DNA of 64,000 nt from Ischnura elegans. Its lineage: Eukaryota; Arthropoda; Insecta; Odonata; Coenagrionidae. How positions within the stretch are numbered: position 1 is the first letter of the stretch; every line of letters starts with the position of its first letter. Made by a program: the position numbers and the translations under genes. The notes beneath the pieces are model-generated. The model searched no databases and was not told the DNA's origin. It worked only from the letters and a program-made list of their open reading frames with translations. Positions 38,157 through 49,431 of the stretch are shown here, in pieces. The DNA is taken from NCBI RefSeq assembly GCF_921293095.1, contig NW_025791658.1, forward strand, positions 4,464,001-4,528,000, written 5' to 3'.

Positions 38157-41100
38157 ATGCAGAATATAAATCCAGAGAATCAGTTCCAAGTTTCCGAGCC
38201 GGTCGACGTTCGCGGCGAGAATGGCGTCAGTCAGACTTCCATCGATGGTTTAATGGGTCAAGTCTCTAGGGATGACTCAAAACCAGGGCAAGAGACTTCT
38301 ATCCCCACCTCAGCAGAATCCGCCGGAGACGAGGTCCACGTTTCCGAGCTGGAATTCGAAATTGACAAATATTTTGAGGTCCACTCTCTTGTCGGCAAAT
38401 TAGCGGAACTGAAGCTTAGTATGTCCAAACTAATTCAGTTGCAAGGGGCGAAGCCGGAACAATGCCAGCCTCAGCAAAGTCACTCCAGCGAAAATGACTT
38501 GTGTACCGTGGCAAACATGTTATTAGGAGAGATTTTTAGGGGTAGCCCGATGAAGTGGTCTGATTTTTCTTCCCAGAGGGACCTTAGATCCTCCAATAGG
38601 GAGGTTGGAAGTGAAAGTGAAATAAAAGATGTTGCTGACGGTGTCGGCATTGGGATACCCGGAGTAGTAGATTCTACAGATACAAAATTATCCTCGAATA
38701 AAGAGGAAACCATTGTTGAAGGAACAATGGGGAAAACTGTCATGGCAAAAGATACAAATGATGCATGTAACATTTCAAATCAGATGGATGAATCGTCCCT
38801 GGGAATCGTTCCCATAATATGCCGCGGAAATGGAGAGAATGGGAGTCATCCAACCAATAACTCGGCTTTCTCTGCCTCTGCCACGAAACTTGGGGCAATA
38901 TTGGCGAAGCTGAACCAAGTTTCCGAGCCCAGGCACGAATATAAAGTGAATGAAGTGGTTGCAGCCAAAACTATGGAAGACATTTCAACTAAGGGACTTC
39001 CTGTCCAGAAACCAACAGAAAAACCTTATTATGCCTACGATCCACATAAACAAATTGAAGTAAATCAAACATTTCAAGATTCGAGTAGTGGTGTATCGAC
39101 TTCATTGGAGCCCCCGGAAAGGTCTGCTCCTGACAAGTGCTTAGGAGAAGAGTTTTTCAATGCAGTACGATGCAAGTCGGTGGATGACTGCGGGGATATT
39201 ATCGATGAAATCAAGGACGTGAACGAGAAAGGGCTGGGTGGCAAGACACTCTTGAACGTGGCAGTTGAACTGGGAAAGCTGGAATGGGTGGAGAAGCTTC
39301 TTTTGATGGGATCAGACCCGAACATTTCGAGTGAGGCGGGACATTCAGCCTTGAAGCTTGCTGAGGAATGTTTCAGGGCCTTTCCTCAGGATGTAGATCG
39401 CGGTGTCATCTTCCGATTGATCAAAATTGCTTCCCAATTGGGAGATAAGAAACGTCAAGCAGCCGAAATCAACCGTATTCCAGACTCCTATCGTACTCCG
39501 TCCGGAGGATGCGAAAGGAAAACTATTTTTCCCGCCGCAGGAGACAAAACATCTTCCATCGGCGGAGGAGATTGCGGCGGCGATGCCGTTGATTACAACT
39601 CATCTCCAGAAACCAGATTTGGTGGAGCTGTCGTGAAATCCTCACGGAACGCCATTCTCGGCGCATTAATTGGTCAATCCCGCAATGACGGAGAGATAAA
39701 CATGACTTCCGTTCAGGAGAGAAGGCTGGAAGCGGTCCGCCAAGAGATTGGAGCCACTTCCGGCAGCAATGAAGGCCAATCATCTCGAGGAGGGAGCGGA
39801 AGTCACATAAAAGATGTGGGTCTAGGATTTGGAGCGAAGTCAATCGAAAATCCGGAAGTAGATGGCAGAGAGTACGATAGTAGTTCCGGTGTACCTGAAA
39901 CTCCGTCTATTCGAGATCGTGAAGGGACTTCTAACTTGGAGTTAAGTCTTGAAGCCATCAGTGAAGGGGCCTACAAAGCACGTGGCCAACACGGAAGTGA
40001 TATCACATCTGGTTTAGAGAGAAATCCTATCCCTTTTTTCCAATTTAAAGGTGATTTTTCCACTTGTCACGTGATATCCGAGTCTCTATCTCGCGTGATG
40101 AAGTGCATTCAACGGGGCTTCGATGACAGACTCAAGACCTTGGAGACAATGTTGATCGAGCTGAACCAGAAGGTTGACACGATCTCCAAGGATGCGGTAT
40201 TGTTGAAAGAGGAGACGGAGACCCTGATAGACAACGTGAGCATTCGCAAAACGGCCTTGAACGAATTAAGGACGGAGATCACGTCAATGAGGAGAGAGTT
40301 TTTGTCTGAGCTGGAAGATATGAAAGAGGAGAAGTTAGCTCTGATTGCAGGTAGGTGGAGACAGGAAAAGTTTGAGAAAGAGTCCATGGACGGAGCAATT
40401 GGAGAAGCAGGTCATAAAGGTGCGCAGGACTCCAGTGTTTTCCCGTTAGAGCAGCAGTATCGTGCTTCAACGCCAGAGGCAAAATATGATCATTTAAATA
40501 CGCACCAGGACACTTATATATGGATTAATGATCCAAATTTGGTGGTAGAAGTGCCTGCATTGAAGTTGGGTACGACAAGTGAGGATGCTGGGAGCCTACC
40601 GGACACGGCATCTTACCCTACGGTGCGATACGTAACTCCTGCTGGTGTAGTCACTCCTGCTGACACCTTCACAAAGGTAACGAAACACTCTGGCACGTCT
40701 CAAAACGGAAATGTCACGACAGAAACCTTGGGAACTAATTTGGTTGACCAGGTGCGAGACAAGGCTGTTAAGAATTGTGTGCATGAGGTAGTGGACAGAA
40801 TGACGGAGAGGGGCCACCTTTTGCGAAATCAAGAGTCAAGTTTCACCTCAGTGGATATAGATTTGAAAGGGTCGACATCAGCGGCGTTGAAGTTTGAGCC
40901 AAACCGGAGCTTTTGTGAGTCTGCACCTGCATTCTTTCCCGGGCTAACTGGGGCCGTGATGGTAGGGCAACCTTTAGGCAGCCCAACACAGTTTGGATAC
41001 GAATCTCACACTCAGGAGGCCGCAATGGATCCGTCGGCTACAGGTTGGGCTCTGAGGAATCAGTTCCAGGCGATGACGGAGTCCCTAGGTGCCTCTGGAG

Positions 41101-42338
41101 CTCTTGAGAAGCTAACAGTGTCGTACCCCTCTTTCCCCCCGGCAGAGCCCCTACTTTCGAAGCGTAGGGCCAAGGCATTGGCCAAAACGAAACAGAAGGG
41201 CACTGTCTCGCAGACGAAGCAACCTAGCAAGGCCTCACCAGCGAAAGATGACGTTGTATCAAGTCCTGGAACTGAAGTTTGCGGGGTTGAACCTGTGGCA
41301 GTATTCCCTAGTTTGCCCTCTTCGGATTCTCTCCCTTCTAAACGCGAGGTCGAAGTTGTGGGCAAAATGAAGCAGGAGGGCACTGGTTCAAAGACATCGA
41401 GCAACATCTCACCGGATGAAGTACCGCAAGCGGCAGGTTCTGAAGTTCCTGGGGCTTTGTACGAACCGGTCGCGCCATCTCCTACTCCGTCCCCCTCAGA
41501 TATCCCAGCGTATCAGGGCGATGCCAAAACAGTGAACAAAAGGCAACAGAAGGACGATGCTTCAAAGACGGCGTCACCCAGTAAGGCCTCAGTGAAGACA
41601 GAACGCAGCTCATCCAGTTCTGGTGTGAAATCTCGGGAGGTTGAGAGCAAGCCGGACCCAGCCTCCCTCCCTGTCGTACAAGAAGATCTCGTGGAGGCCT
41701 TTTTGAAGATAACCGTCTACTTTGGCACTACGGACGACCTTGATTTTCTCAGGTCTTACTACCAATACGTTTCCACGCTGGGCCCCCTGATAATCCCATT
41801 GCTGGTCTTCCTGTGTGGCCAACAGGATATCAACATATTCGTCGACTTTGAGAACAGTCATGTGGGTGAACGGTGGCCTGCTCCCAAGGATCCAGATGGC
41901 TCCGCGAGCAAGGCTGGCAGCTCTGAAGTTCAAGTTCAGTGTGCCAAACGGAAAGTGTATATCGCAGCCGATTACGGCTCTGACGATCGCGTTATCGGAT
42001 GGTTCACAATAGCCCTGGCTAGATTGTGCATGAAACTGGTGTTCAGGAACAACTACAAACCCTACCAAAGTGCCGACAAGGATGGGAGGGAGAAATTCGC
42101 CAGGATCCTGAAGACCGCTGAGGAACTATCGTGCAGGTCTGGTCCCGGTGGCTGCGAATTGTTCATCAAGAACGCTTTGGAGTGGAAGTCTAAGGACTCC
42201 AAAGAGATAGCCCTGATATCAGCCGTTCCAGGGATCATAGCTCACTACGGTTGCGAACAAGGGGTCAAGGTCTTGAACGAACAGCTTCCATCATTGTTCA
42301 ATTTCTACAAATATCAAGTTCTCACCAGGTTTCAGTGA
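38157..42338 (+). CDS. Ankyrin and coiled-coil protein with degenerate C-terminal peptidase-like domain (paralogue 2)
   Basis: Uninterrupted 1393-codon frame from ATG. Parts in order: acidic Ser-rich N-terminus; a segment at about 241-360 homologous to the duplicated unit of gene 1 (KLNQVSEPRHEYKVNE); an ankyrin-like segment at about 361-431 (GGKTLLNVAVELGKLEWVEK); a coiled coil at about 648-742 (TMLIELNQKVDTISKD); three imperfect Lys/Ser/Pro-rich repeats of about 60 residues at about 990-1168; and a C-terminal domain at about 1174-1393. The segment where I would expect a HELxH site reads GWFTIALARLC (about 1281-1291). The ankyrin part and C-terminus are the parts most similar to gene 1. The stop codon falls inside the first unit of a 93-bp tandem repeat. 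It appears intronless, so retroposition of an ancestral gene and later duplication is possible. Biochemical function unknown. Confidence 0.85.
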   Translation: MQNINPENQFQVSEPVDVRGENGVSQTSIDGLMGQVSRDDSKPGQETSIPTSAESAGDEVHVSELEFEIDKYFEVHSLVGKLAELKLSMSKLIQLQGAKPEQCQPQQSHSSENDLCTVANMLLGEIFRGSPMKWSDFSSQRDLRSSNREVGSESEIKDVADGVGIGIPGVVDSTDTKLSSNKEETIVEGTMGKTVMAKDTNDACNISNQMDESSLGIVPIICRGNGENGSHPTNNSAFSASATKLGAILAKLNQVSEPRHEYKVNEVVAAKTMEDISTKGLPVQKPTEKPYYAYDPHKQIEVNQTFQDSSSGVSTSLEPPERSAPDKCLGEEFFNAVRCKSVDDCGDIIDEIKDVNEKGLGGKTLLNVAVELGKLEWVEKLLLMGSDPNISSEAGHSALKLAEECFRAFPQDVDRGVIFRLIKIASQLGDKKRQAAEINRIPDSYRTPSGGCERKTIFPAAGDKTSSIGGGDCGGDAVDYNSSPETRFGGAVVKSSRNAILGALIGQSRNDGEINMTSVQERRLEAVRQEIGATSGSNEGQSSRGGSGSHIKDVGLGFGAKSIENPEVDGREYDSSSGVPETPSIRDREGTSNLELSLEAISEGAYKARGQHGSDITSGLERNPIPFFQFKGDFSTCHVISESLSRVMKCIQRGFDDRLKTLETMLIELNQKVDTISKDAVLLKEETETLIDNVSIRKTALNELRTEITSMRREFLSELEDMKEEKLALIAGRWRQEKFEKESMDGAIGEAGHKGAQDSSVFPLEQQYRASTPEAKYDHLNTHQDTYIWINDPNLVVEVPALKLGTTSEDAGSLPDTASYPTVRYVTPAGVVTPADTFTKVTKHSGTSQNGNVTTETLGTNLVDQVRDKAVKNCVHEVVDRMTERGHLLRNQESSFTSVDIDLKGSTSAALKFEPNRSFCESAPAFFPGLTGAVMVGQPLGSPTQFGYESHTQEAAMDPSATGWALRNQFQAMTESLGASGALEKLTVSYPSFPPAEPLLSKRRAKALAKTKQKGTVSQTKQPSKASPAKDDVVSSPGTEVCGVEPVAVFPSLPSSDSLPSKREVEVVGKMKQEGTGSKTSSNISPDEVPQAAGSEVPGALYEPVAPSPTPSPSDIPAYQGDAKTVNKRQQKDDASKTASPSKASVKTERSSSSSGVKSREVESKPDPASLPVVQEDLVEAFLKITVYFGTTDDLDFLRSYYQYVSTLGPLIIPLLVFLCGQQDINIFVDFENSHVGERWPAPKDPDGSASKAGSSEVQVQCAKRKVYIAADYGSDDRVIGWFTIALARLCMKLVFRNNYKPYQSADKDGREKFARILKTAEELSCRSGPGGCELFIKNALEWKSKDSKEIALISAVPGIIAHYGCEQGVKVLNEQLPSLFNFYKYQVLTRFQ

Positions 42339-43030
42339 TGAGTTATCAAACAAGACCTTGAAGTGTGAATTTCATTGGGTCGAAAACTGTTCAAATTCCA
42401 CAAATATAAAGATCTCACCAGGTTCCATTGATAAATTATTGCTCAAGTACTGGAATTGTGAATTTAACTCGGTCAGCAACTACTCAATTTCTACTAACCA
42501 AGATATTCTGATAAGATTCCAGTGATAAGTAATCGCACAAGACCTTGAATTGTGAATTTCATTGGGTCGAAAACTGTTCAATTTCTACAAATATCAAGTT
42601 CTGACCAGGGTTTCAATGACAAGTAATCCCGCAAGACCTTGAATTGTGAATTGCATTGAGTCAGAAATTGCTCAATATCTACTGATATAAAGTTCTGACC
42701 AGGCTCTATTGATAATTTATGGCTTAAGTACTTGATTTGTGAATATAAGTGGGTCAGAAACTACTCAATATCTACTGATATCAAGTTCTGATAAGATTCC
42801 AGTGATAAGTAATTGCATAAGACCTGCAATTGTGATTTTAATTGGGTCAAAAACTGCTTTCTTTCCACAAATGTCAGATTCTGACCAGATTCCACTGATA
42901 AGTTGTTGCACAAGTCCTTGAATTGTGAATTTACTTGGGTAAACGACTGCTCAGTTTCTACAAATATAAAGTATTCATCTGGTTCCATTGATAGATGAAT
43001 GATTAATGCCTTAACTGCTCAATTTCTGAA
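42297..43030 (+). repeat. 93-bp minisatellite starting inside gene 2
   Basis: TTCAATTTCTACAAATATCA-type words recur at 42297, 42390, 42483, 42577, 42671, 42764, 42857 and 42950, with steps of 93-94 bp, and again shortened near 43018. The first unit contains the last 13 codons and stop of gene 2. Units diverge by roughly 10-25 percent. Confidence 0.9.
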
Positions 43031-46000
43031 ACTTTTAAGTGTTGACAAGTTCTAGAAGTTTGCCCGGGGACCCCAGCTCAATACTGTTTATCTTAGAATA
43101 ATTTCGTTCTCTAAAGGCCATAGTTCTACGGGTTCTGTGCTGTTTCTGATTTCCTCTTCAACTCAAATTAATACTTATAATCTATTCCTTTAGACTTCCA
43201 TGTCTGAACACCTGAGATAATTAGCAACCATGCCAATTGATATAAGATGTATTGAGTACTATAAAGACAAATTTATATCAAATTTTGAAAGCTTGAAATT
43301 ATGTGTGGGAGAAATATATATTGTATTTGTAGTTCCCATTTCTAGTGAAACTGACAGTAAAGGACCTGTTTGCGATCTGTATCAATTATACGTTACCTAG
43401 TGCATGGAGTAAATCAAACAAATAGTTCCATACAAATTTTAAAATTGGGTTGTGTGATTCTGTTCATGGTGTGAAGTTAACCAAAAAATTATCTGTGATT
43501 TTAACATGGATATGTCCTCAAGAAAAGACTACTAATTTTATGGCAACCCCTCTAAATTATACTGGGCCATATTCATTAGATTATAAACCAAAATTTATCT
43601 GTGATCATAGCTTGGATATTTCCTCAAGAAAAGACTTCTGTTCTATTTAATGTCCCTTAAAATTCAAAATGTATTGTACAATGACTCCTATAGCCATACT
43701 TCATTGATTGTGTGTTAGAATAGTATCAAATAGGCAATGTCCCTTCCTAAATGCCAATCATTTTAATGTGATATTTTGATAGCATTGGCAAACATGCTGA
43801 ATGATATTAGACCATACTTCTCATATTTTTGTGCTAAACGCTGTTTTTTCCACTTCATCTCCAAAGATAATGTGTGGCTGATGCTGGTTACTTGTATTTA
43901 CGATGGGTGCATTTTTTTAACCCATGGAAACTTTCTGTCTTTACAGCATACTGTTTTTAATAAGTAATCATATCTCTGTATTCTTGTAGATGGTACTCAC
44001 TTTTGGTAAACAGGAGCACTTTGCCTTGATGATTTATGACAGTGCAAATGAGATATACTTAGATTATATGAGTTGTTTTTAACAAATGCAATGCTCTTGT
44101 GGTTTTTTCTTGTTCAAACCATGAAATTAACCTGTAATTTATTGACTTTTTTTGCCTTCCTCAAGGCTAAAAGCAAAAAAATAACGGTCTTACCATGAAT
44201 GGAAGGGTCAGCTTATAAGATAATTATGCAATATCATATAGCCAAGTTTACTCCCTGAATGGCAATTATTTCAATGTGATACAATTGGTTACCATACTCA
44301 ATAATATTACGCTTGTTAAGCACGAAAAAGAGAAACTGTAATCTCTAGTTTTTAGCATAAGGTTATCTGTAGAATTAATATATGTAGTGAAAGCTGAGTT
44401 TTTATTTTTGCAATAAGTTATAAATAAATAAATATGATGGATATATTTTTTGTGAGAGTCACAGACTTCATCGGATTAGACTGATGGAATTCATCGCAAA
44501 AAAATGAATTTTTAGACTGAAATTATCCGTGGATGAAATTTATATTCTGTAGAATTCCTATTGCCTTGTAAATTACCCGTAATTTGTACATTCATCACTG
44601 GTAAAGGTGAACTAAACATGACAAAATCTTATGTGCTTATGTTAATTTACTTTGTCTAACATATTTCTCCTTGTTAACGTAACCAAGACTTATAATTTAA
44701 TGTACTAAAAGAAATAATTTCAATTTTATGTGTCTGGGAATTCAAAATATATTGTGTTCAGTTACTTTTGCAACACTGCTAAATTATACTGGGCCATATT
44801 ACTCAGATTTGAAACCAAAATTAATCTGTGATTATATCTTAGATATGTTATCAAGAAAGTCCTTAGATATATCCATACTTACTGTTTTACTGAGGCCTCC
44901 TAACTCATATTTGTGTGCCAACAATTGTTATGGATTATTAATTTCCTTTTCATTTCCATGAAGGATATTTAAATATGCATCACCTCACCCCTTAACGTGA
45001 TATTGCAAGGTAATTGGCAAATTTACCGAATGATATTAGACGTGTTCAGTGCAACAAAGGGAAATTATCATCTCTAATTTTATCACAATATTATCTGTGT
45101 ATTAAATGTCTATAATTCATCCAGCCAGCTTTTTCATACAATATTTTGTATGCGACTGTGCAGTTATGGTGGATATCTTTAAACGAGAGTCAAAGACTGC
45201 AATGAATTGATTTGAATGCTATACAAAAACAAATGAATATCTAAGTCTTCAGCACATTCTAAACAAACTGTTTTGTTTAAACTGTCTTTACAGCTTGAAA
45301 TTATCCGTGGAAGATATTTCTATTATCTGTAAAACTCCCGTTCATAAAATTTTTATGAGCATTTCAATTCAAAATTTATTGTACAGTGTGACTCCTTTGG
45401 TAATACTTAATTGGTTCAATTTTAAATAGTGAATTTTCTTCTCAGATTTTTATTTTTTTTAAATGCTGTTGTACAGGTATTATTACCCTCAGCCTGATTC
45501 TTCTGTGTGATATTGTGATGTAATTGGCTACCATTCGATATAACATTCGACGTGTTCAGTACAGAAAAGAGAAAATATAATCTCTAATTTTTAGCACAAG
45601 TTAACCTTTGGAAGAGATACCTATATTGTCATGTACATACCTACTTTGGGGAAACATTTTGCGCAACATTTTATGATGTGGCCTTGTAATTAATGGACAC
45701 ATTTATGTGAGTGGCAAATGGTGCATAGAATTGTAAGGATTGAAAGCAACAAAAAGAAATAAAACTCTCAGCTATAGCTTGAAATTACCCGTGGAAGAAA
45801 TAACTATTGTCCCCAAAATCCCATTTTTATTTAAACTACCTTTAATTTACCTCTAATTGACCAATATTCTATCTACACAATATGCTGATGTAATTATGTA
45901 GAGGCTAAGTCAAATGTGAGGTACAACACACAAATTGTTGATGCTATATGTTTATAAGTGAATGTGTCAATTTTTTATGTTTTCAGCTAGAAAACTCTAT

Positions 46001-47530
46001 TATTCATGATTCCAGCTGGGAAATGTCTCAATAAAATTATAGTAATGTTCTGTGTGGTAAAATTACCAATACGTTGTGTATTGACTCTACAATTCATTAT
46101 TAAATGGTCCTATTTTAAAGAGGTCACAACCCCGAGATGTATGTGTGATTAAGGTCATTATGAATTTGTGATTTCCTCCATAACTCATCACATTTTTTGG
46201 AAATGTGTAGTGAAGACTTTCATGCCTGATATTTGAGAAAAATTGCATTGGAGAGAATTTGTGTTATACAACGACAGGCGTACAACAAAAAGAAATGTAT
46301 TCCCAATGTAGGTTTTGAAATTATTTGTGAAAGAAATATCTATTGTCTGTTGATATCCCATTTATATGTAAATTACCTAGAATTGACCCCTTTGTTACCA
46401 ATTTACGACCCATGTTATACAGTATGTGAACTAAAATGAGAGTTTTTGAGTATGAATGCTAAATTACTTCATCTAATATATTTCACTGTTTGTGTGCAAT
46501 CAAAATTAATCTGTGATTCTATCTGGTGTATGTCTTCACAGAAGTTTATTTATATTTATTGAAACTTAAAGTACAGTGTACTGTTTCTCCAGTATTTATA
46601 TGTATTTGGTCTTATTTTTAATATATAGATACAGTTCTTCTCAGATTTCATTTGAATGTTAAATTACTTCGTCTTATATTTTTCACTGTTTGTATGTAAT
46701 CAAAATTAATCTGTGATTTGCTATGGCATATGTCTCCACAAAATTTTATTTATGTGCCTTCAAACATAATATATATTGAGCTATTACTTCTATATTCATA
46801 TATATGTGGTCTTATTTTTTTATGTTTATGTATAATACTTCTCAGATTTCAAATGCTATCGTGGACTCATAATTTTCCTCTTCAACTAAAAAGACTATAA
46901 AAATGTTCAGGTTATGACCCACAAATGTAATATTGAGATAGAATTGTCTACCATGCGGAATGATATTAGGCTAGTTGAGCATAGCAATGAGTTTAACAAT
47001 ATCTGACTTTTAACACAAGGTTATCCCTGGAAGAAATATCTGTAATCTTGTCCCTTTGAGAAAAATATATTTATGCTTTTTTGTGCAATGTGTAACAACG
47101 TTGGCTGTGTATTTCTGATTGGTAAATTTATATGAGAGTTGGAGACTGAATCGATTAGTCTTTGTTTACACCTACTAAGACTGTTCATTTGAATGAGTAA
47201 GTTTTTTTGGGCCTAATTTTTTTAAATGTGGAGAAGCTGTTCCTTTATTTAGCATGTAGTTTTTATTAAGTATTCTTACCTCTGTATTTTTATTGATAGT
47301 ACTCATTTGTGGCCTAGAGCTGAAGCACCGAATTTGATGCATGGTGTGGTGCAAATATGTAATACTTGAATCACAATCAATTTTTTTTAAATAAATATGA
47401 TGCTGTACTACTGGATTTTTTTGTTTTCCAATCCATAGGAATAATCTCTTTATTTATTGAACTCATTTGCCTTTCACAAAGCAAACGGCAAAAAATAAAA
47501 CTACTAACAATTTACTTTTATCGACTGGAT
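43031..47530. repeat. Decayed long-period repeat region
   Basis: No genes. A module with ATGATATTAGACGTGTTCAG-like sequence recurs near 43763, 44275, 44995, 45505 and 46927. Another (AAATTATACTGGGCCATATT) recurs at 43552 and 44771. A third (GAAATTATCCGTGGAAGAAA) recurs near 44518, 45300, 45780 and 46317. Several pairs are about 1.23 kb apart, with sub-spacings of about 510 and 720 bp. This looks like an old higher-order tandem array. Confidence 0.6.
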
Positions 47531-47897
47531 AATAGGGTTGTTTCCTATTTTCATTTAATTGCCTAAATCGAAAGATTACTACTCCTGGAGTACGTATTTC
47601 ATGCTTTTAAGATTTTTGAATGACGATAAATATTTTTCGCGATTAAATGAAAAGTGGAAATCTTCAAGCGCGTGAAAATGCGACAGTTAAGTATGAATGA
47701 TGGGAAAAGGCCGTGCGACGTCAATCTGATTCCAGGTGCGGCCTTGTAAGGCCACATTGCTGCAAGACTATGAGCGCTGCTACGATGCAGGCTGCTGGCA
47801 GGTAGCAGAATACTCAGCCAGCAGGTAGTGCTTGGCTTAAATGATTATTGTAAAAACCCTATCAAAGGAAGGAAACTTTTTGACCATAGGCAATTTT
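47531..47897 (+). mobile_element. Family A MITE, copy A10, truncated
   Basis: Starts AATAGGGTTGTTTCC and follows the family to the GACCATAGGCAATTTTAA region, then stops. The CRE-containing half is absent. Confidence 0.8.
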
Positions 47898-48179
47898 AAG
47901 AGCTCGCCAAGTGACCTTTAGCCCAGACCTCAATGGATTCCCATCCAGCCAACGTTCTGCGTCAAGGAATTTCCACACACTGTCAGTTCTTCCTTCAGTC
48001 CAGAACTTGAGGCCAAACTGAACGTGTATGGTGGGCATAAGTATACTTTGCATGATCACAGTAATGTCAACGTAAATTTTTTATGTAATTTTATGCATTC
48101 ATTTTCTCATGGAAATATAATTGATCGTATTATGAAATAATAAAGTAAATACTATCTTCCGTCAATGACTAGTGAAAGT
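47898..48179. other. Short spacer
   Basis: Nothing recognised. Confidence 0.4.
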
Positions 48180-48810
48180 CCATCCCAGTCACAGTCCACT
48201 TTGAGCAACAGTTCAGTTCCAGTCATGTTATCGAGCACAGTCACTGTCCAGTTTGAGCCATAGTACAGCTCTTTTCATGTTACCCAGCCCAATCACTGTC
48301 AAGTTTTAGCCATAGTACAGTTCTAGTAATGTTACCCACCCCAGTCATAGTCAACTTTGGGCCACAGTATAGTTCGTCGTGTTATCAAGCCCTGTCACAG
48401 TCCAGTTTGAGCCATAGTACTGCTCCAGTCATGTTACCCAGCCCAGTCACTGTCCAGTTTGTGCCATAGTACAGTTCCAGTAATGTTACCCATCCCAGTC
48501 ACAGTCAACTTTGGACCACAGTACAGTTCGTCATGTTATCAAGCCCAGTCACAGTCCAGTTTGAGCCATAATACATCTCCAGTCATGTTACCCAGCCCAG
48601 GTACAGTCCACTTTGGGCCACAGTTCAGCTCCAGTCATGTTACCCAGATCAGTCATTGTCCACTTTGAGCCATTGTACAGTTTCAGTCATGTTTCCCAGC
48701 CCAGTCACAATCAACTTGGGGCCACAGTACAGTTATTCATGTTATCAAGCCCTGTCACAGTCCAGTTTGAGCCACAGTACAGTTCCAGTCATGTCAGTTC
48801 AAAAGGAGGA
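48180..48810 (+). repeat. 51-bp minisatellite with three-unit higher order
   Basis: CAGTCACAGTCCAGTTTGAG-like starts occur near 48191, 48245, 48296, 48347, 48400, 48451, 48502, 48554, 48605, 48656, 48707 and 48759. Variants alternate as GAGCC/GTGCC(or TAGCC)/AACTTTGG types, so 48245, 48400 and 48554 head near-identical 155-bp triplets. The period of 51 keeps frame, which explains the long open frames here; they look incidental. Confidence 0.85.
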
Positions 48811-49430
48811 GTGGAGAACCCTGCGCCTACGTGGTTTACAACCAATTGCTGTCCCCCAAATGCACCTCACACCCTTGCCCAGTCATACAACGTTGTCAAA
48901 TGCCTATGAAGCACTGAAACAAGCCTGATCCACCAAAACAAGCCCTTTCTTAGAAACACCAAAACAAAGGATTCTTCCTTTGGTACCTTCACGCTCGTCT
49001 TCCCTTCTGGCTGCTTTCTTTCACTTAAAACCCTTTTGTTTACGTGTGACGTGAGCGTTTCCCTTTCTTACCTGGCTACCTTGCCCCCCACCCCTTCTAG
49101 CTGTCAACCGACAACTCTCGGCGGCCGGACTGTAATCTGCAGAACCTCAGACTTCAGACGGACTTCAACTTTCTACACAATATCTTAAACTCGACCTCTG
49201 ACTGCCCTGAACTCCTCTCTCTGTTGAATTTCAGAATATTGACTCATTCCACCCACTCTCTCTCTCTCCCTACTCCACCTGCCTGTTATTCCCAGAATCT
49301 CCCTGACCAAGCGCTCACCTTTATATCGCCTCTCCTCCCTTCTAAATTCGCTCCCTCCTTCCATAGATCCTTTTTACATGTCATGCAAGAAATTCACCGA
49401 TCAAGCTCCGCCCCATCTGCCTGCCAATAG
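48811..49430 (+). mobile_element. Retroelement fragments
   Basis: Near 48830-48928 a frame reads HLTPLPSHTTLSNAYEALKQ then stop. Near 49130-49250 one reads LQNLRLQTDFNFLHNILNST followed by CPELLSLLNFRI, resembling the extreme C-terminus of a LINE RT (FLHK.LN...NCP.LLS..NF). No complete domain; two different elements may be present. Confidence 0.45.
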
Positions 49431-49431
49431 G

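Noticed and set aside
42739-42988. Frames on both strands in the 93-bp array downstream of gene 2
   Set aside because: Repeat-derived; they follow a stop codon and are open on both strands.
48459-48928. Open frames across the 51-bp repeat
   Set aside because: A period divisible by three in a minisatellite gives open frames by default; no other coding sign.
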